This document shows, piece after piece, positions 1-8,799 of a stretch of DNA of 15,665 nt. Positions within the stretch are counted from its first letter, which is position 1. Each line of letters opens with the position of its first letter. The notes beneath the pieces are model-generated. The model was given only the letters and a program-made list of their open reading frames with translations, was not told the origin of the DNA and did no database searches. This DNA comes from Larix sibirica (lineage: Eukaryota > Streptophyta > Pinopsida > Pinales > Pinaceae): positions 1-15,665 of the forward strand of contig NWUY0300081649.1 of NCBI GenBank assembly GCA_004151065.3, in the 5' to 3' direction. The position numbers and the translations under genes are program-made.

Positions 1-112
1 CGATTTCTGGAATAGCTTCGAGTTTCTTGACAAAATTTGGTGGTGGCGCTGCGTCGACCTTCTTCCCGCTCGCGTTAATCAGCCTAGCGAATGCGGCTTC
101 CTCTGCAGACAT
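1..112 (-). CDS. Partial 5' end of an unrecognised host-type gene (first coding exon candidate)
   Basis: An ATG at 112-110 opens 37 codons that run off the left edge without a stop. The peptide begins MSAEEAAFARLINASGKKVD and continues with a Pro-rich PPPNF segment and a KKLEAIPEI segment. I do not recognise the family. The upstream reading frame is closed by a TGA about 75 nt before the ATG, and no other in-frame ATG intervenes, so this start is the natural one. The segment is much GC-richer than the rest of the window, has no internal stop, and carries a plant-like leader with a telo-box, all unlike the neighbouring decayed LINE. It could be a real first exon, a gene fragment captured by a mobile element, or a retrocopy. 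With only 37 residues the coding call is moderate. Confidence 0.45.
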   Translation of the reverse strand, partial: MSAEEAAFARLINASGKKVDAAPPPNFVKKLEAIPEI

Positions 113-231
113 CAGGTGCGGAGGAGGCGAGCCTCCTCCAGAGGGGCACATTCTCAAACCCCCGAACGATTACGATCGCGTCAAACCCTAGGCGTCTCTG
201 TTCCAGGCCTCGCTTGTGTGCTCACTCTTCT
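113..231 (-). promoter_or_regulatory. Putative 5' leader/promoter-proximal segment with telo-box
   Basis: This GC-rich stretch lies between the candidate ATG at 112 and the broken end of the LINE. It contains AAACCCTA at 183-190 (plus strand), the telo-box. In plants this motif is known near the transcription start of many translation-related and housekeeping genes. A purine-rich GAGAAGAG tract lies at its upstream end on the minus strand. The leader role is inferred from position and motif; no transcript evidence is available from sequence alone. Confidence 0.4.
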
Positions 232-905
232 CTTTTGCAATGATAGTATTATACGACCTTATCGCAACAAATTTCAACTCAAAAGGAATCTTTATCTCTT
301 CTAGTATATTCCACAAGTTATTTCTAGGAACCACATCAAAATATTTCCTAAAGTCCCCAAAGCAACAAAACGGTTGGATTTACTATTAATACATTCCTCC
401 ACAATGATCCTAAGCATATCGTGGTGCTATGTGGTAGAGTGATCTATTCTAAAGCTTGCATGACCTTTAGTCTTCTTACCTTCATTTTCTATGCATACAT
501 TGTTTTTTTTCTTAACAATATCCTAAAGCTTGGATAAGAGAGGGATAATCATAATGGGTTGATAATTAGAGGGGTTATTTTTATCACCACTTTTAAATAT
601 AGGATCAATAAGGCTTTAAGTCCAAGGAATAGGAAAACCTTGCTTGACCACTAGATTTAAGATCTTGTCGATGTGAGGAATGATGACTAAGCCTCCAATT
701 TTTAAGATTTGTGCTTGGTATCCTTCAATGTCCTTAGATTTTCCATTTGCAAGGCGCTTTAACCCAAAATCAATGCCTTCTAATGAGAAAACTTCTTCCA
801 TTGTAAGGAGGGTTTGAATGTTATCAATGAAATCCATGGATTCATAAAGCATTTTAAGATATGTATTCCAATGTTCCAAAGTAATCATATCATTATCTTT
901 AGTTT
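232..905 (-). pseudogene. LINE 1 reverse transcriptase, N-terminal half, broken
   Basis: From about 888 to 373 one frame reads through typical non-LTR RT boxes: an LEGIDFGLKRLANGKSKD segment, a GFPIPWT box, then a TAA (618-616), IFKSGDKNNPSNYQPIM (600-541), and KGHASFRIDHST (about 470-435), with TAG stops after the SKL and STT segments. A frame change near 370 leads to CCFGDFRKYFDVVPRN, which is motif A with its catalytic Asp kept, and then IPFELKFVAIRSY. Coding resemblance ends near 232. Motifs B to E, including YxDD, are absent, so the enzyme is incomplete as well as interrupted. The fingers and early palm regions are the part preserved. Confidence 0.85.
247..253 (-). promoter_or_regulatory. 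Possible TATA-like element inside LINE sequence
   Basis: On the minus strand this reads TATAATA. It lies inside the last recognisable stretch of LINE reverse transcriptase coding sequence, about 30 nt upstream of the point where GC-rich leader sequence begins. That spacing would suit a start site near 220, so the relic may have donated a core promoter element. AT-rich DNA gives such matches often, so this is weak. Confidence 0.2.
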
Positions 906-996
906 TACTAGTTAGAATTTACCTCTAGAATTTTTTAGGAGCTACCTTATAGAGGTGTAAAATATTTTCTTGCTTTTTATTTATATAATGTTCTAT

Positions 997-2150
997 TTAA
1001 AAATTTGGGCTTTGTACATTTATCTTGTCAATTTTTAAAGACTCTTCAATATCTTCCTTGGTGGCTGTTCTTTCATTTTTACACTCTTTATCATACCATG
1101 GGTTGGTTCTTCGATTTTTCTTTTTACTCGAAACCTCAATGGAGATATTGTTAATGGAAGATGAGAGGACCTTAGTAAAAGTATGATACATGTCTTGTAT
1201 ATTATCTATACTTGATAGAGGAAACAAGTCATCTTTTAACTCATTTATGAAAAGATCATCGTTATTTATGTCAAAGATCAAGTGATTTTGAGTGTGAGAA
1301 TTTTCTTTTGTGGGATCACTATACATGGCCAAATTAAGGGTTACAATTAGAGGTCTATGATATGATTTAGGCTTGTGTTTTTTTAGAATATCGATATTTA
1401 TCATTCTATTGTATATAGGGATATTATATATGACATAATGTACCCGACTACTACCAAACCCATGAATTAAATTCATCTAACTATAATTTGGACACTTCAT
1501 TAGACCATTACAAATTATAAGATCTTGAATACTACAAAGCTTGATTAGCTTGGATTTGAGCAAATTTATACATAGATCTGCATAACTTCTTTTCTACCGG
1601 TAGTTTAGAGCAGGGTCTTTGTCTAACAAAAGAGGATTAGTCTTGGTATAATTTCTTAGAAGAATATATTGCTTGATCAAATTTTGAGCATTAAAGTCAC
1701 CCATTAAGAGGATATTTTCTTCATTCCTTAAACTGGAAATATTGTTTTTTAATCCATTGCAAGCTACGGAATTTTATCTATATTTATTTTCTTATAAAAT
1801 TTAGAATTAATAGGGGCAAAAGAACATATTGTTATGTAGGTGTTTTGGCATTAGTGTTGGAAATCTCTATCAAAATAACTTTAGTGAGGGTGTTTCTTAT
1901 ATATATTAGCATGGGAAAAGATATTTTCCCTAATGTAACTTGCTATACCTCCAATTCCTCTATGACATGATTGTTGGTGCTAGAATAAGCATAAGAAAAA
2001 TCTTTCTATATTAGGATCTTAGATTCCTCGAGTTCCCAGGTTTCAGCAAGAAAAATAATATTAATTTCACTCAGGATCCAACTTAACTTGCAACATTTGT
2101 TCCATGGGGAGCCTCGACAGTTCCAAGAGAGGATATGGAACATGTCTAGT
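997..2150 (-). pseudogene. LINE 1 APE-like endonuclease domain, broken
   Basis: The endonuclease would nick target DNA to prime reverse transcription. Visible boxes: LSWNCRG with the metal-site Asn (about 2132-2112), AETWE with the catalytic Glu (about 2057-2036), a GGIASYIR-like segment (about 1955-1915), ILLMGDFNA (1714-1690), then SSRVHYVIYN and SYHRPL inside a long open stretch from 1476 down to 997. The family normally has Asp in the R-[VI]-D-Y box and SDH near the end. Here Asp is His (codon 1440-1438) and SDH is SYH, although the final His remains. Several frame changes and stops lie between 2050 and 1480. The last 159-codon stretch is open and leads into the linker before the reverse transcriptase. 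Confidence 0.85.
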
Positions 2151-2270
2151 TGCAATATATTATTATATTTTTGGTTTTTTTTCCCAAATAACAGTTTGTT
2201 TATTTCTAATTAATGCCCATTTTCCTTCCTTCCTAACTTCTTTTACCTTTTGAACCTCAGGTTTCTTAAT

Positions 2271-3835
2271 TCAGTTTGGCCTTTTGAACTAATATCTTCA
2301 TTTATAAATATTCCCAATCATTTTAGCCTTGAGGTTTTTCTAAGTATGCCATACTTATGGTCAGTGAAGCTAACTTTAAGTATATTAATAAATAATAGAC
2401 TCCTAACTTCAATTTTTTTTAAAGATTTCGAATTATATAATATGAAATTTTATAAATTAAGAAAATAAAAACAAAATTTTGAATATTTCAAAAAATTAAA
2501 ATTAAAATAAACTTATATTAATTTACTTTATTCTCATAAATTATTCTTATTTAAAATTGTAACATATTCTCTACACTGAGTGGATATAAATATTAAAAGA
2601 AATAATTTGAAATTAATAAAATTATTTAATATGTTAGATTTTGTTGACAATTTTATAATACTATTAGGGGTGGTGGGAGCGAGAACGGTTCCCATTAGTC
2701 CTAAATGAAATACATAAATAAGTTTTTCATTGGAGATAGGAGTAGCCTCAAATAACTAGGAATATGTTTATTCATTAAATGTAACCTTGGAATAATTATG
2801 GATGATTCATTCTTTTTCATTCAACAAAACAAGGTTCTTAGGGAGCAAATTTTGCTTCATATAAATTTTCAAAAAGTCAATATGTAACCTTGGAATAATT
2901 ATGGATGATTCATTATTTGTCATTCAACAAATGAAAAACAAGGTTCTTAGGGAGGAAATTTTGCTTCATATAGATTTTCAAAGAGTCCTGGGAACATGGG
3001 AGGGATAGATGATGTCAAATTATTATGTTTAAGGAAGCAATAATGGAGTGTTGATCATAATGAAAATGAAGTTGTGTATTTGGATAATGTGGTCTTGGTT
3101 CAAAATGGGACCCTCGCCCCCGAGGATTTAGATCCTTTAGATTAGTTTTGAAGCACAATCTTATGTTTTTAATACACATCAATTGTAATAATATTGGATT
3201 TAGTCACAATAGACCGAGTTGGTGTGACCATAAAGTGGATATGCATGCAATTGTCTTCATCATTAAAGTCTCACTTGAGGGATAACATAATCTCACTTGT
3301 GCATTTTCTTCCTCCGTCCCTTGTAAACTCGTCTACAACATGGATTCTTTAATCCCCCTGACAGGTTCTTTATGTTATAGAGGTGGAATATATTGGGTGT
3401 TGTTTACATTGGGAACTAGTGGAGATGTAGGTAAGTTTTGTCTAGTTGTTTGGCTGCACAATGAACCATAAAACAATAGGCATAATACCAAGAGTAGTAT
3501 TTTATCCTCATCAATTCTTTCATTGGGGTATTTTAATGGTTATAGGCTTCACAAATGTTAAACCTTCTTACTAAGGATCTATTTAACTTGGTTTGGAGTA
3601 TTTTTTGTTGTTTGAATTTCATTTACAATAGATTTATAGCCAATTTTAGAGGTTGGGGTTACCCATAGAGGCAAAATTTCGACAAGGGCTCTTGCTGAAT
3701 TCTGAAATTTACTCTAGTTCAAGGGTGAATGTAAGTATGGGTATTTTTGTTTCGAGTTGTATTATGGCTCATCCTTCTAGATCTGGACATAGTGGGGAAT
3801 ATGTAAATAGTTAGTTGCATAATATTTTGAGGTGA
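2271..3835. other. AT-rich intergenic stretch, no gene seen
   Basis: I see no coding resemblance on either strand. The part from about 2380 to 2650 is extremely AT-rich with homopolymer runs. The short open frame at 2250-2468 on the plus strand is low-complexity AT-rich sequence antisense to the LINE edge and is not credible as a gene. The only structure is the tandem duplication at 2781-2987. Confidence 0.6.
2781..2987. repeat. Imperfect tandem duplication, two copies of about 100 bp
   Basis: Copy 1 is 2781-2878 and copy 2 is 2884-2987, offset 103 nt. Both begin GTAACCTTGGAATAATTATG and end in a TTTTCAAARAGTC-like stretch. By eye they differ at about five bases and by a 6-nt insertion in copy 2 (ATGAAA within an A-rich run). 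No open frame spans them. They look like a local duplication that has since diverged slightly. Confidence 0.9.
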
Positions 3836-4190
3836 ATGAGTATCCAATCAGAGAGGATGAGTCAATTGATTGAATTCTTTAGTATTAACATGGATCTCAA
3901 GAAAACAACTAGGAGGAGATGGAAGAAAATTTTAAAGAACATACCTCAAAATATTGGAAACTTTCCAAAACATAAAGATGCATTACAATACCATCTTAGT
4001 TTTTTCTATAGGATTAGAATACATTGGAAATCACCCAATTTTATCTACTATTTTTTCTGAAAAAGAAGGTCGGAAGAGAAGAGACTATGTAAGAAAAGGT
4101 TTTTGTGTTCGTAGAACAACCATACTTTCAAGAGAGACAAGGTATGTAATGTGGGAATGTATCTATGGAGGAGGCTCAGTATGGAAATAA
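3836..4190 (+). other. Two overlapping unrecognised open stretches (possible decayed coding remnant)
   Basis: One frame is open from an ATG at 3836 to 4060 (74 codons; starts MSIQSERMSQLIEFF, with a basic KKTTRRRWKK patch). A second is open from an ATG at 3954 to 4190 (78 codons; contains EKEGRKRRDYVRKGFCVRR). The second half of each is more basic and aromatic than random AT-rich frames. A frameshift between them could join the 5' part of the first to the 3' part of the second. I cannot assign a family, and no splice or ribosome-loading context supports a gene. A chance pair of open frames is equally possible. Confidence 0.2.
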
Positions 4191-4199
4191 AATTGAATG

Positions 4200-5580
4200 A
4201 TGTGATCCATCATGTTTATTGTTACTTGAAAATTTTACTAGGTAGTATAGTTTTAAATTGTTGGGATAGGTAGATAAACTACAGAAGTGAATAGCAAAGA
4301 TTCCAAAAGAGTGGTGGTGTCTAAAGACACCTTTTCACTTAAGCATAATGAGCCAATTTAAATTAGAGCAGAATGATATCCAAGATCCCATTTGGTGTGG
4401 ATGATAAAATGATCTACTAGATCATCTATAAATAGGTTTGGATATGGACCAAACCAACAACCGTAGGAAAACATAGTGGAAACTAACCATAACTATCCAT
4501 ATATCATAGGTCGGAGGACCCAAAGTGGACATAGTTAATTTATAATTTGGTCGGTGGTCAGCTCCCTTAAACAGTTAAATCCTTCATTGGTTGGTTCCCG
4601 TCAATGGTCAACTCCCTTCATTCGACAAGGTGAGGTTACATAAGAACCATTGGTTCCAACCCCCCTCTCATCCATAAAATTAGATCACAGGAAAGAGCAA
4701 ATTATATTGCATTCCTCCATTAATTTGATCTGAATTTCAAACTCAATCACTCATGGAACATCAACATACAACTACCAAAAAACTGGTCAAACTTGAGTAC
4801 ATCAAACACTCCTCAAATAAGTATAAAACATTATCCATGCAATCATCCAGTTCATCAAACACACTTCCAATATACTATCCAAAATAGTCTCAGTTGAGTA
4901 GTTGAGTAGACAACAAGACAACAAGGTCTAATCAATCAATCGATGAAAAAAGGTAGTCTCTATCAGTAATATAGTCTTTGTCCAATAATCAAATAGGTAT
5001 TTGTAACAATACTCAATCAAATCTCCCAACAATGAATGAGAATCCCAATCAAACATATTCACAGTTAGTCTCAACAACTTTAGTTGATTCAACAAGAAAC
5101 ATTTGAGTCAACAACAATTGGGTTTACATAATAAATAGATTCAATTCATCCAATTTATCCCCCCTTTAAACACAACTCAGGAATAATAAATAACAATCAC
5201 AATAATATTAGTCGCGAAAACAAATAAGTCAAAGACTCTAGGTGACAGTCACCATTGTTCAAGTCTAAGTTGACCACTTCATTCAATCAATAATAATACC
5301 TCAATTGATGAACATTTCAGCTAATAGTTCAGTTGACTATCATCTCTGGATTAGTATCAATCGACCACTCCAAAGCAATCAAAGGTAGGCCTGCAATATA
5401 GTCATTGTACGTCTATATAGTTGATGATACACATATGCATGAATTCCTCAAGAATCTATTCAAATTAATGCATGACCACTCATCAATCCAACCATAGTGT
5501 ATTTGATTAGTTGGCATTGGTCTGTGGTTCCGTCTTTCACATAATTACTGAAGCCCTGAAATTATAACTTCCATCTTTCC
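4200..5580. other. G-poor, gene-free stretch rich in CAAT/TCAA words
   Basis: No gene is recognisable. From about 4700 to 5560 the plus strand has very few G bases and many short CAATCAA, TCAACAA and TCAAT words, so the minus strand is purine-rich. The same bias continues into the minus-strand G-patch pseudogene at 5590-6895, suggesting this is its 3' flank or the non-coding part of the same element. No long direct repeat, primer-binding site or polypurine tract was identified. Confidence 0.5.
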
Positions 5581-5589
5581 AAGAATTAT

Positions 5590-6895
5590 GATTCCCAGGA
5601 AAATTCCTCCAATTCTTTTAATGAGGATGATGATATGGAACAAATTCCTATTGTGGTAGAACAAGTGATGTAGGATCAGGTTCCGGTTCACATACAGAAG
5701 CATAACAACCCTCTACATCAGCAACAATGTCATCTACAACAACATTCTCAATTTTTTTCTTATCAAAATATTCAATATCTTCAATAGGTTTATTTTCTAA
5801 CAAATCAATGTGAACACCTACAACGAAAAACAACACTCTTCTAGTGTTAGTAAAACTAGGTGTAGTAGCATCGTATCCAAGACCTCTTCTTGGTGACTTC
5901 AATTTAAGGGTAATAGGAACAAAAATACCCTATACATTCTTCCCAAGTACTCCTTCGATATAACACATATTGCTCAATAGTCAGGATCCTATGCCTGTGG
6001 TAAGCTTCTCAAAGCTAGGAGAAATAATATCAGTAGCCAACAAATCATGGGATGAAATAAAATCATCATCAACATCTTTCTTACAAAAAATTGGGCTACA
6101 AGCAAGATTATAAAAGGTAGAAGAAGAAATAGGTGAGCCTAGTGGCTCAACAACATCAACTGTTTGCTTCCACTGGCAACCGATATGCAATTCAAGACTC
6201 TGCTTGCACTCTTGCAAATCCTTAATAGTTTGATCTTTCTTTGTCAACTATGACAACAAAGCACCATAATACTTCTTCAAAGATCGATATTCATCAAACA
6301 AGTAGTTATTATCTTCCTGAAGATGAGCATCTTCTTCATGAAGCTCATCGATAGAGGTCTACAAATGGGCATCCTCATTATCTACCTAGGTATTATATTC
6401 CTCAAGTCTACAAATATTCTTCTTCAAGGAAACATTTTATTATGATAAACAACCTTAATCCTTATCTCGAGATCATTAATGAGATCAATTTTTCTCCAAA
6501 TCCAACCACAATATTCTAGAAATATTTTCCATGGTGTTCTCTGAGGCAACATTCTTCCTAGATTCCTCATCCATTATTTGGAAAATAACAGTTTCAAAAA
6601 AAGAAGCCTCATCCTCAAGAAAGGAATGATCAGTCTCCAATTTATTCTTGTGTATTTCATTCTCTATCTTCAACAAAACAATGGTATCCTGTAAGGCATT
6701 GACTTCCTGCTGAAGTCAATCATGGGATTCTTGGAATGAAATAGCCTTCATCTCACAAATCTCCTACAATTTATGTAAAGCCAAGGTTTCATCTTCATCA
6801 AACATACCTTCCTTCAATAGGTTTTCAATGCATAGTGGAAGCATAAATGTCTCATTTTTCACTAATCAACTTATAACAAGTTGAGCATATGCCAT
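5590..6895 (-). pseudogene. Decayed coiled-coil protein with C-terminal G-patch-like domain
   Basis: One minus-strand frame can be followed from an ATG at 6895-6893 (MAYAQLVIS) to a stop at 5650-5648. It is acidic and heptad-rich: segments such as LQQEVNALQD, LKIENEIHKNKLETD, TSIDELHEEDAHLQEDNNY and FDEYRSLKKYYGALLS predict a long coiled coil. A linker (FYNLACSPIFCKKDVDDDF, then LATDIISPSFEKLTTGIGS) leads to about 5995-5880, which reads like a G-patch: CYIEGVLGKNV, stop, GIFVPI, then PRRGLGYDA. G-patches are glycine-rich domains that usually engage RNA or DEAH helicases. They also occur in some retroelement polyproteins. The frame has about nine stops, and between about 6495 and 6428 the homology slips to another frame and back. 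It is probably an element-derived gene, since no introns are evident; a decayed host gene is the alternative. Confidence 0.6.
5880..5995 (-). other. G-patch-like domain within the pseudogene
   Basis: The order G-I-G-S, stop, L-L, then a CYIEGVLGKN segment, G-I-x-x-P-I and a closing GLGYDA follows the G-patch layout of spaced glycines (G..L...G...G.GLG....G...P......GLG). A TGA at 5983-5981 and a TAG at 5932-5930 interrupt it. At both places the expected residue (Arg or Lys; Gln) is one C-to-T or similar change away. Two consensus glycines in the central GxGLG part are replaced. Confidence 0.55.
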
Positions 6896-6912
6896 TCAAC
6901 CTCAAATTCAAC

Positions 6913-6968
6913 CAAGGAAACAATCTCAATGATAAGAAAACAAGGAAACAATCTCAATGATAAGAAAA
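6913..6968. repeat. Perfect 28-bp tandem repeat, two copies
   Basis: The unit begins CAAGGAAACAATCTCAATGA and ends TAAGAAAA. Copies lie at 6913-6940 and 6941-6968 with no mismatch by eye. It sits 18 bp upstream of the ATG of the coiled-coil/G-patch pseudogene on the minus strand. The identity, in otherwise decayed surroundings, points to a recent duplication. Confidence 0.95.
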
Positions 6969-7449
6969 CTACACAACACAAGGGCTACCTCTAAGCATTA
7001 TTCAATCAATCTCTTTAAGTTCCAATATAAAGAAAATGTAAATATTCTCTAATTCAACCCTCAGACAGCCAAATACCAAATAGTTAATGGACCAATAAGT
7101 CGATTCCCCAAAGGAAACTAATCAATGGACAATCCAAGTGCTAGTCGATCAAATAATGCTATTCAATGGTCCATCGAGGACCTTGACAAATTGAGAGATA
7201 TGGGATGCAATCCAACCATCTAATCATGTCACCATCTGGTCCAAACCTATAATCGATGGCTTGGGAAGTTGGCCAAAGAATTTTTTAGGGAAACAAAATA
7301 TATACCAAATCGTCAAATCACCAGTTGATCATGCCTTGAGATATCCAACCAATCATATACATGATCATATCTAGTCGAACAAAACAAAAATGTAACCCCT
7401 TGATATTATGTCAACTAATACAAGTTGAACACAATTTTATTTGCCTCGG
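6969..7449. other. Spacer between G-patch pseudogene and LINE 2, no gene seen
   Basis: No coding resemblance was found. The stretch shares the CAATCC, GTCGA and TCAA word flavour of 4400-5560, and one 12-nt word, CAATCCAACCAT, occurs in both. That may reflect shared composition rather than homology. Confidence 0.4.
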
Positions 7450-7639
7450 AATTATAGCATCATAAATAGGGTAACCAATAATACACCTCCGTCAAACAAG
7501 CTAGGGCATCTTAAGTCTAGAAAAATAAAAATCAAGACCTTTCCATATCTCATCATCTATGTAACATTACAGTTCAACAATCTTCCAAGAAAAATGAACC
7601 ACACGATGGTTGCATCTTCGTTCCCATAGAATTTTAGAT

Positions 7640-8799
7640 ATGCCAATAGCAATGGCTCGAACCTTAAATTCTCAAATAATTTAGATCACATCCTTCATGG
7701 TGCGACCCGATCCTTTCATATTTAGAATGAAGAGAAAGGAGGAGAGAGGGTCACCGTGGTGGAATACCTTCGAAGGAGAAAAGGTAACCGAAGGGTATCT
7801 ATTAATCAATATTGTAAGGATTGTTCAGGAAGTGAGGGCCATGATCTAGTTGATCAAAAGGGGGGAGAAGTTGAAGGTAGGAAAGGAGTGTTAGATGAAG
7901 TGCCAAGAGATATTGTCAAAATATTTGGAGATTTCAAGATTAATAAGAATTCCCATTTTTTTGTATATTTTAAGAGTGTCGATGGTTTCATGGGCTAAGA
8001 TGATTCCCTCAAAGATTTGGTGGCCCTCTACATATCCTGATTTTTATTTAGAAATCATATGATGGAGGATTGGTTTGAAACTGTTTGCAATAAATTGGGT
8101 AATAATTTGGAAGTTCACATTACAAAAAAAAATGGGGTAGAACTTACTTGTTGTGGAAAAAATTTCCTTTTTGGTTATAATAATGAGGAAAATGGAGTTG
8201 AAAATGGGAAGCTCATTAAGGCGCAATATAGACTCTTCCACCCCTTCCCAAAAATCATGTTGTAAATTTTCGAACAGAGATGGATAAAATACGTTGTGAA
8301 ACTATTAGGGCCAAGCTATTTCCCTATTGGCATGTCCATAACTACAGCCTCGACCTCCTCTAGAGAGATATTTTAGAGAAAATTCTCATTATGATCTGTC
8401 GTCGCTAAGGCGGGGATGTTTTTCATAATCTTGTCAATAGGATCTTCCTATTTTATTAAATATTTTGAGAGGAGATTCCTAAAGAAGGAATGTAGATCAG
8501 TTTCTAACTCCTTGTGACGGTTGATATTTTGGCCCTGCTCAGTATAGAGGAGTGATATTTTGTTATACTAGCAAATTTGGATCATGAAGTCATGGAAGAC
8601 TTTAGTGTTATTTTCCCCATCTTTGAGCCAATAGACTCTTTATTTTTGCTTCCACAATATTTCTTCCTATCTCATCCTTTGTTTAATTTCATCATGTAGT
8701 TTATTTTCCTTTGTTAATATCGCTTCTGAGTATTCCCATTCAATAGCCTCTTGCTAGAGTTGGCTCATTTATGATTCCATATCCTTTTTATAGCCTCAA
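7640..8799 (-). pseudogene. LINE 2 ORF2 reverse transcriptase domain, broken
   Basis: Boxes in order on the minus strand: ISLEEVEAVVMDMPIGK, a TAG, LGPNSFTTYF (the K-A-P-G-P-D-G-F box, about 8385-8290), LNELPIFNSIFLIIITKKE and FYPIFFCNVNFQIITQFIAN (8230-8070), SGYVEGHQIFEGIILAHE (about 8035-7975), LINLEISKYFDNISWHF (motif A, about 7950-7890) and HHGDPLSSFLFIL (the RQGDPLSP box, about 7760-7715). In motif A the catalytic Asp of L-D-x-S-K-A-F-D is Glu. No clear YADD box follows; the best candidate near 7660 is badly eroded. The frame changes at least twice. Confidence 0.88.

Larger units (their letters stand above)
232..2270 (-). mobile_element. LINE relic 1 (APE-type non-LTR retrotransposon, 3'-truncated)
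   Basis: Minus-strand reading gives, in order, an APE-like endonuclease start (LSWNCRG near 2132-2112), the GDFNA box (about 1714-1690), a C-terminal endonuclease segment, then the reverse transcriptase N-terminal boxes and motif A (near 350-315). The homology stops at about 232, before the YxDD catalytic box, where unrelated GC-rich DNA begins. The RT insertion-domain wording (NGKS.D.EGYQA.ILK, GFP.PWT) differs from the APGPDG style of the plant L1 type seen in the other two elements, so this appears to be a separate non-LTR lineage. The upstream limit near 2270 is approximate. No poly-A tail or target-site duplication is visible. Confidence 0.85.

Noticed and set aside
116-304. Plus-strand 62-codon open frame
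   Set aside because: It is antisense to both the LINE RT and the gene-like leader. Its GC-rich half mirrors the minus-strand leader, and it resembles no family.
4200-7440. LTR retrotransposon with terminal repeats around the G-patch pseudogene
   Set aside because: No long direct repeat, primer-binding site or integrase/RT text was found by eye; only a 12-nt word is shared, so it is kept as a hypothesis and not annotated.
7654-7663. GGTTCGAGCC on the minus strand, resembling a tRNA B box
   Set aside because: No A box or cloverleaf could be fitted around it, and it lies within decayed LINE 2 RT sequence.
8059-8265. Plus-strand 68-codon open frame
   Set aside because: It is the antisense shadow of the LINE 2 RT segment at 8241-8044, whose minus-strand reading matches known RT boxes.
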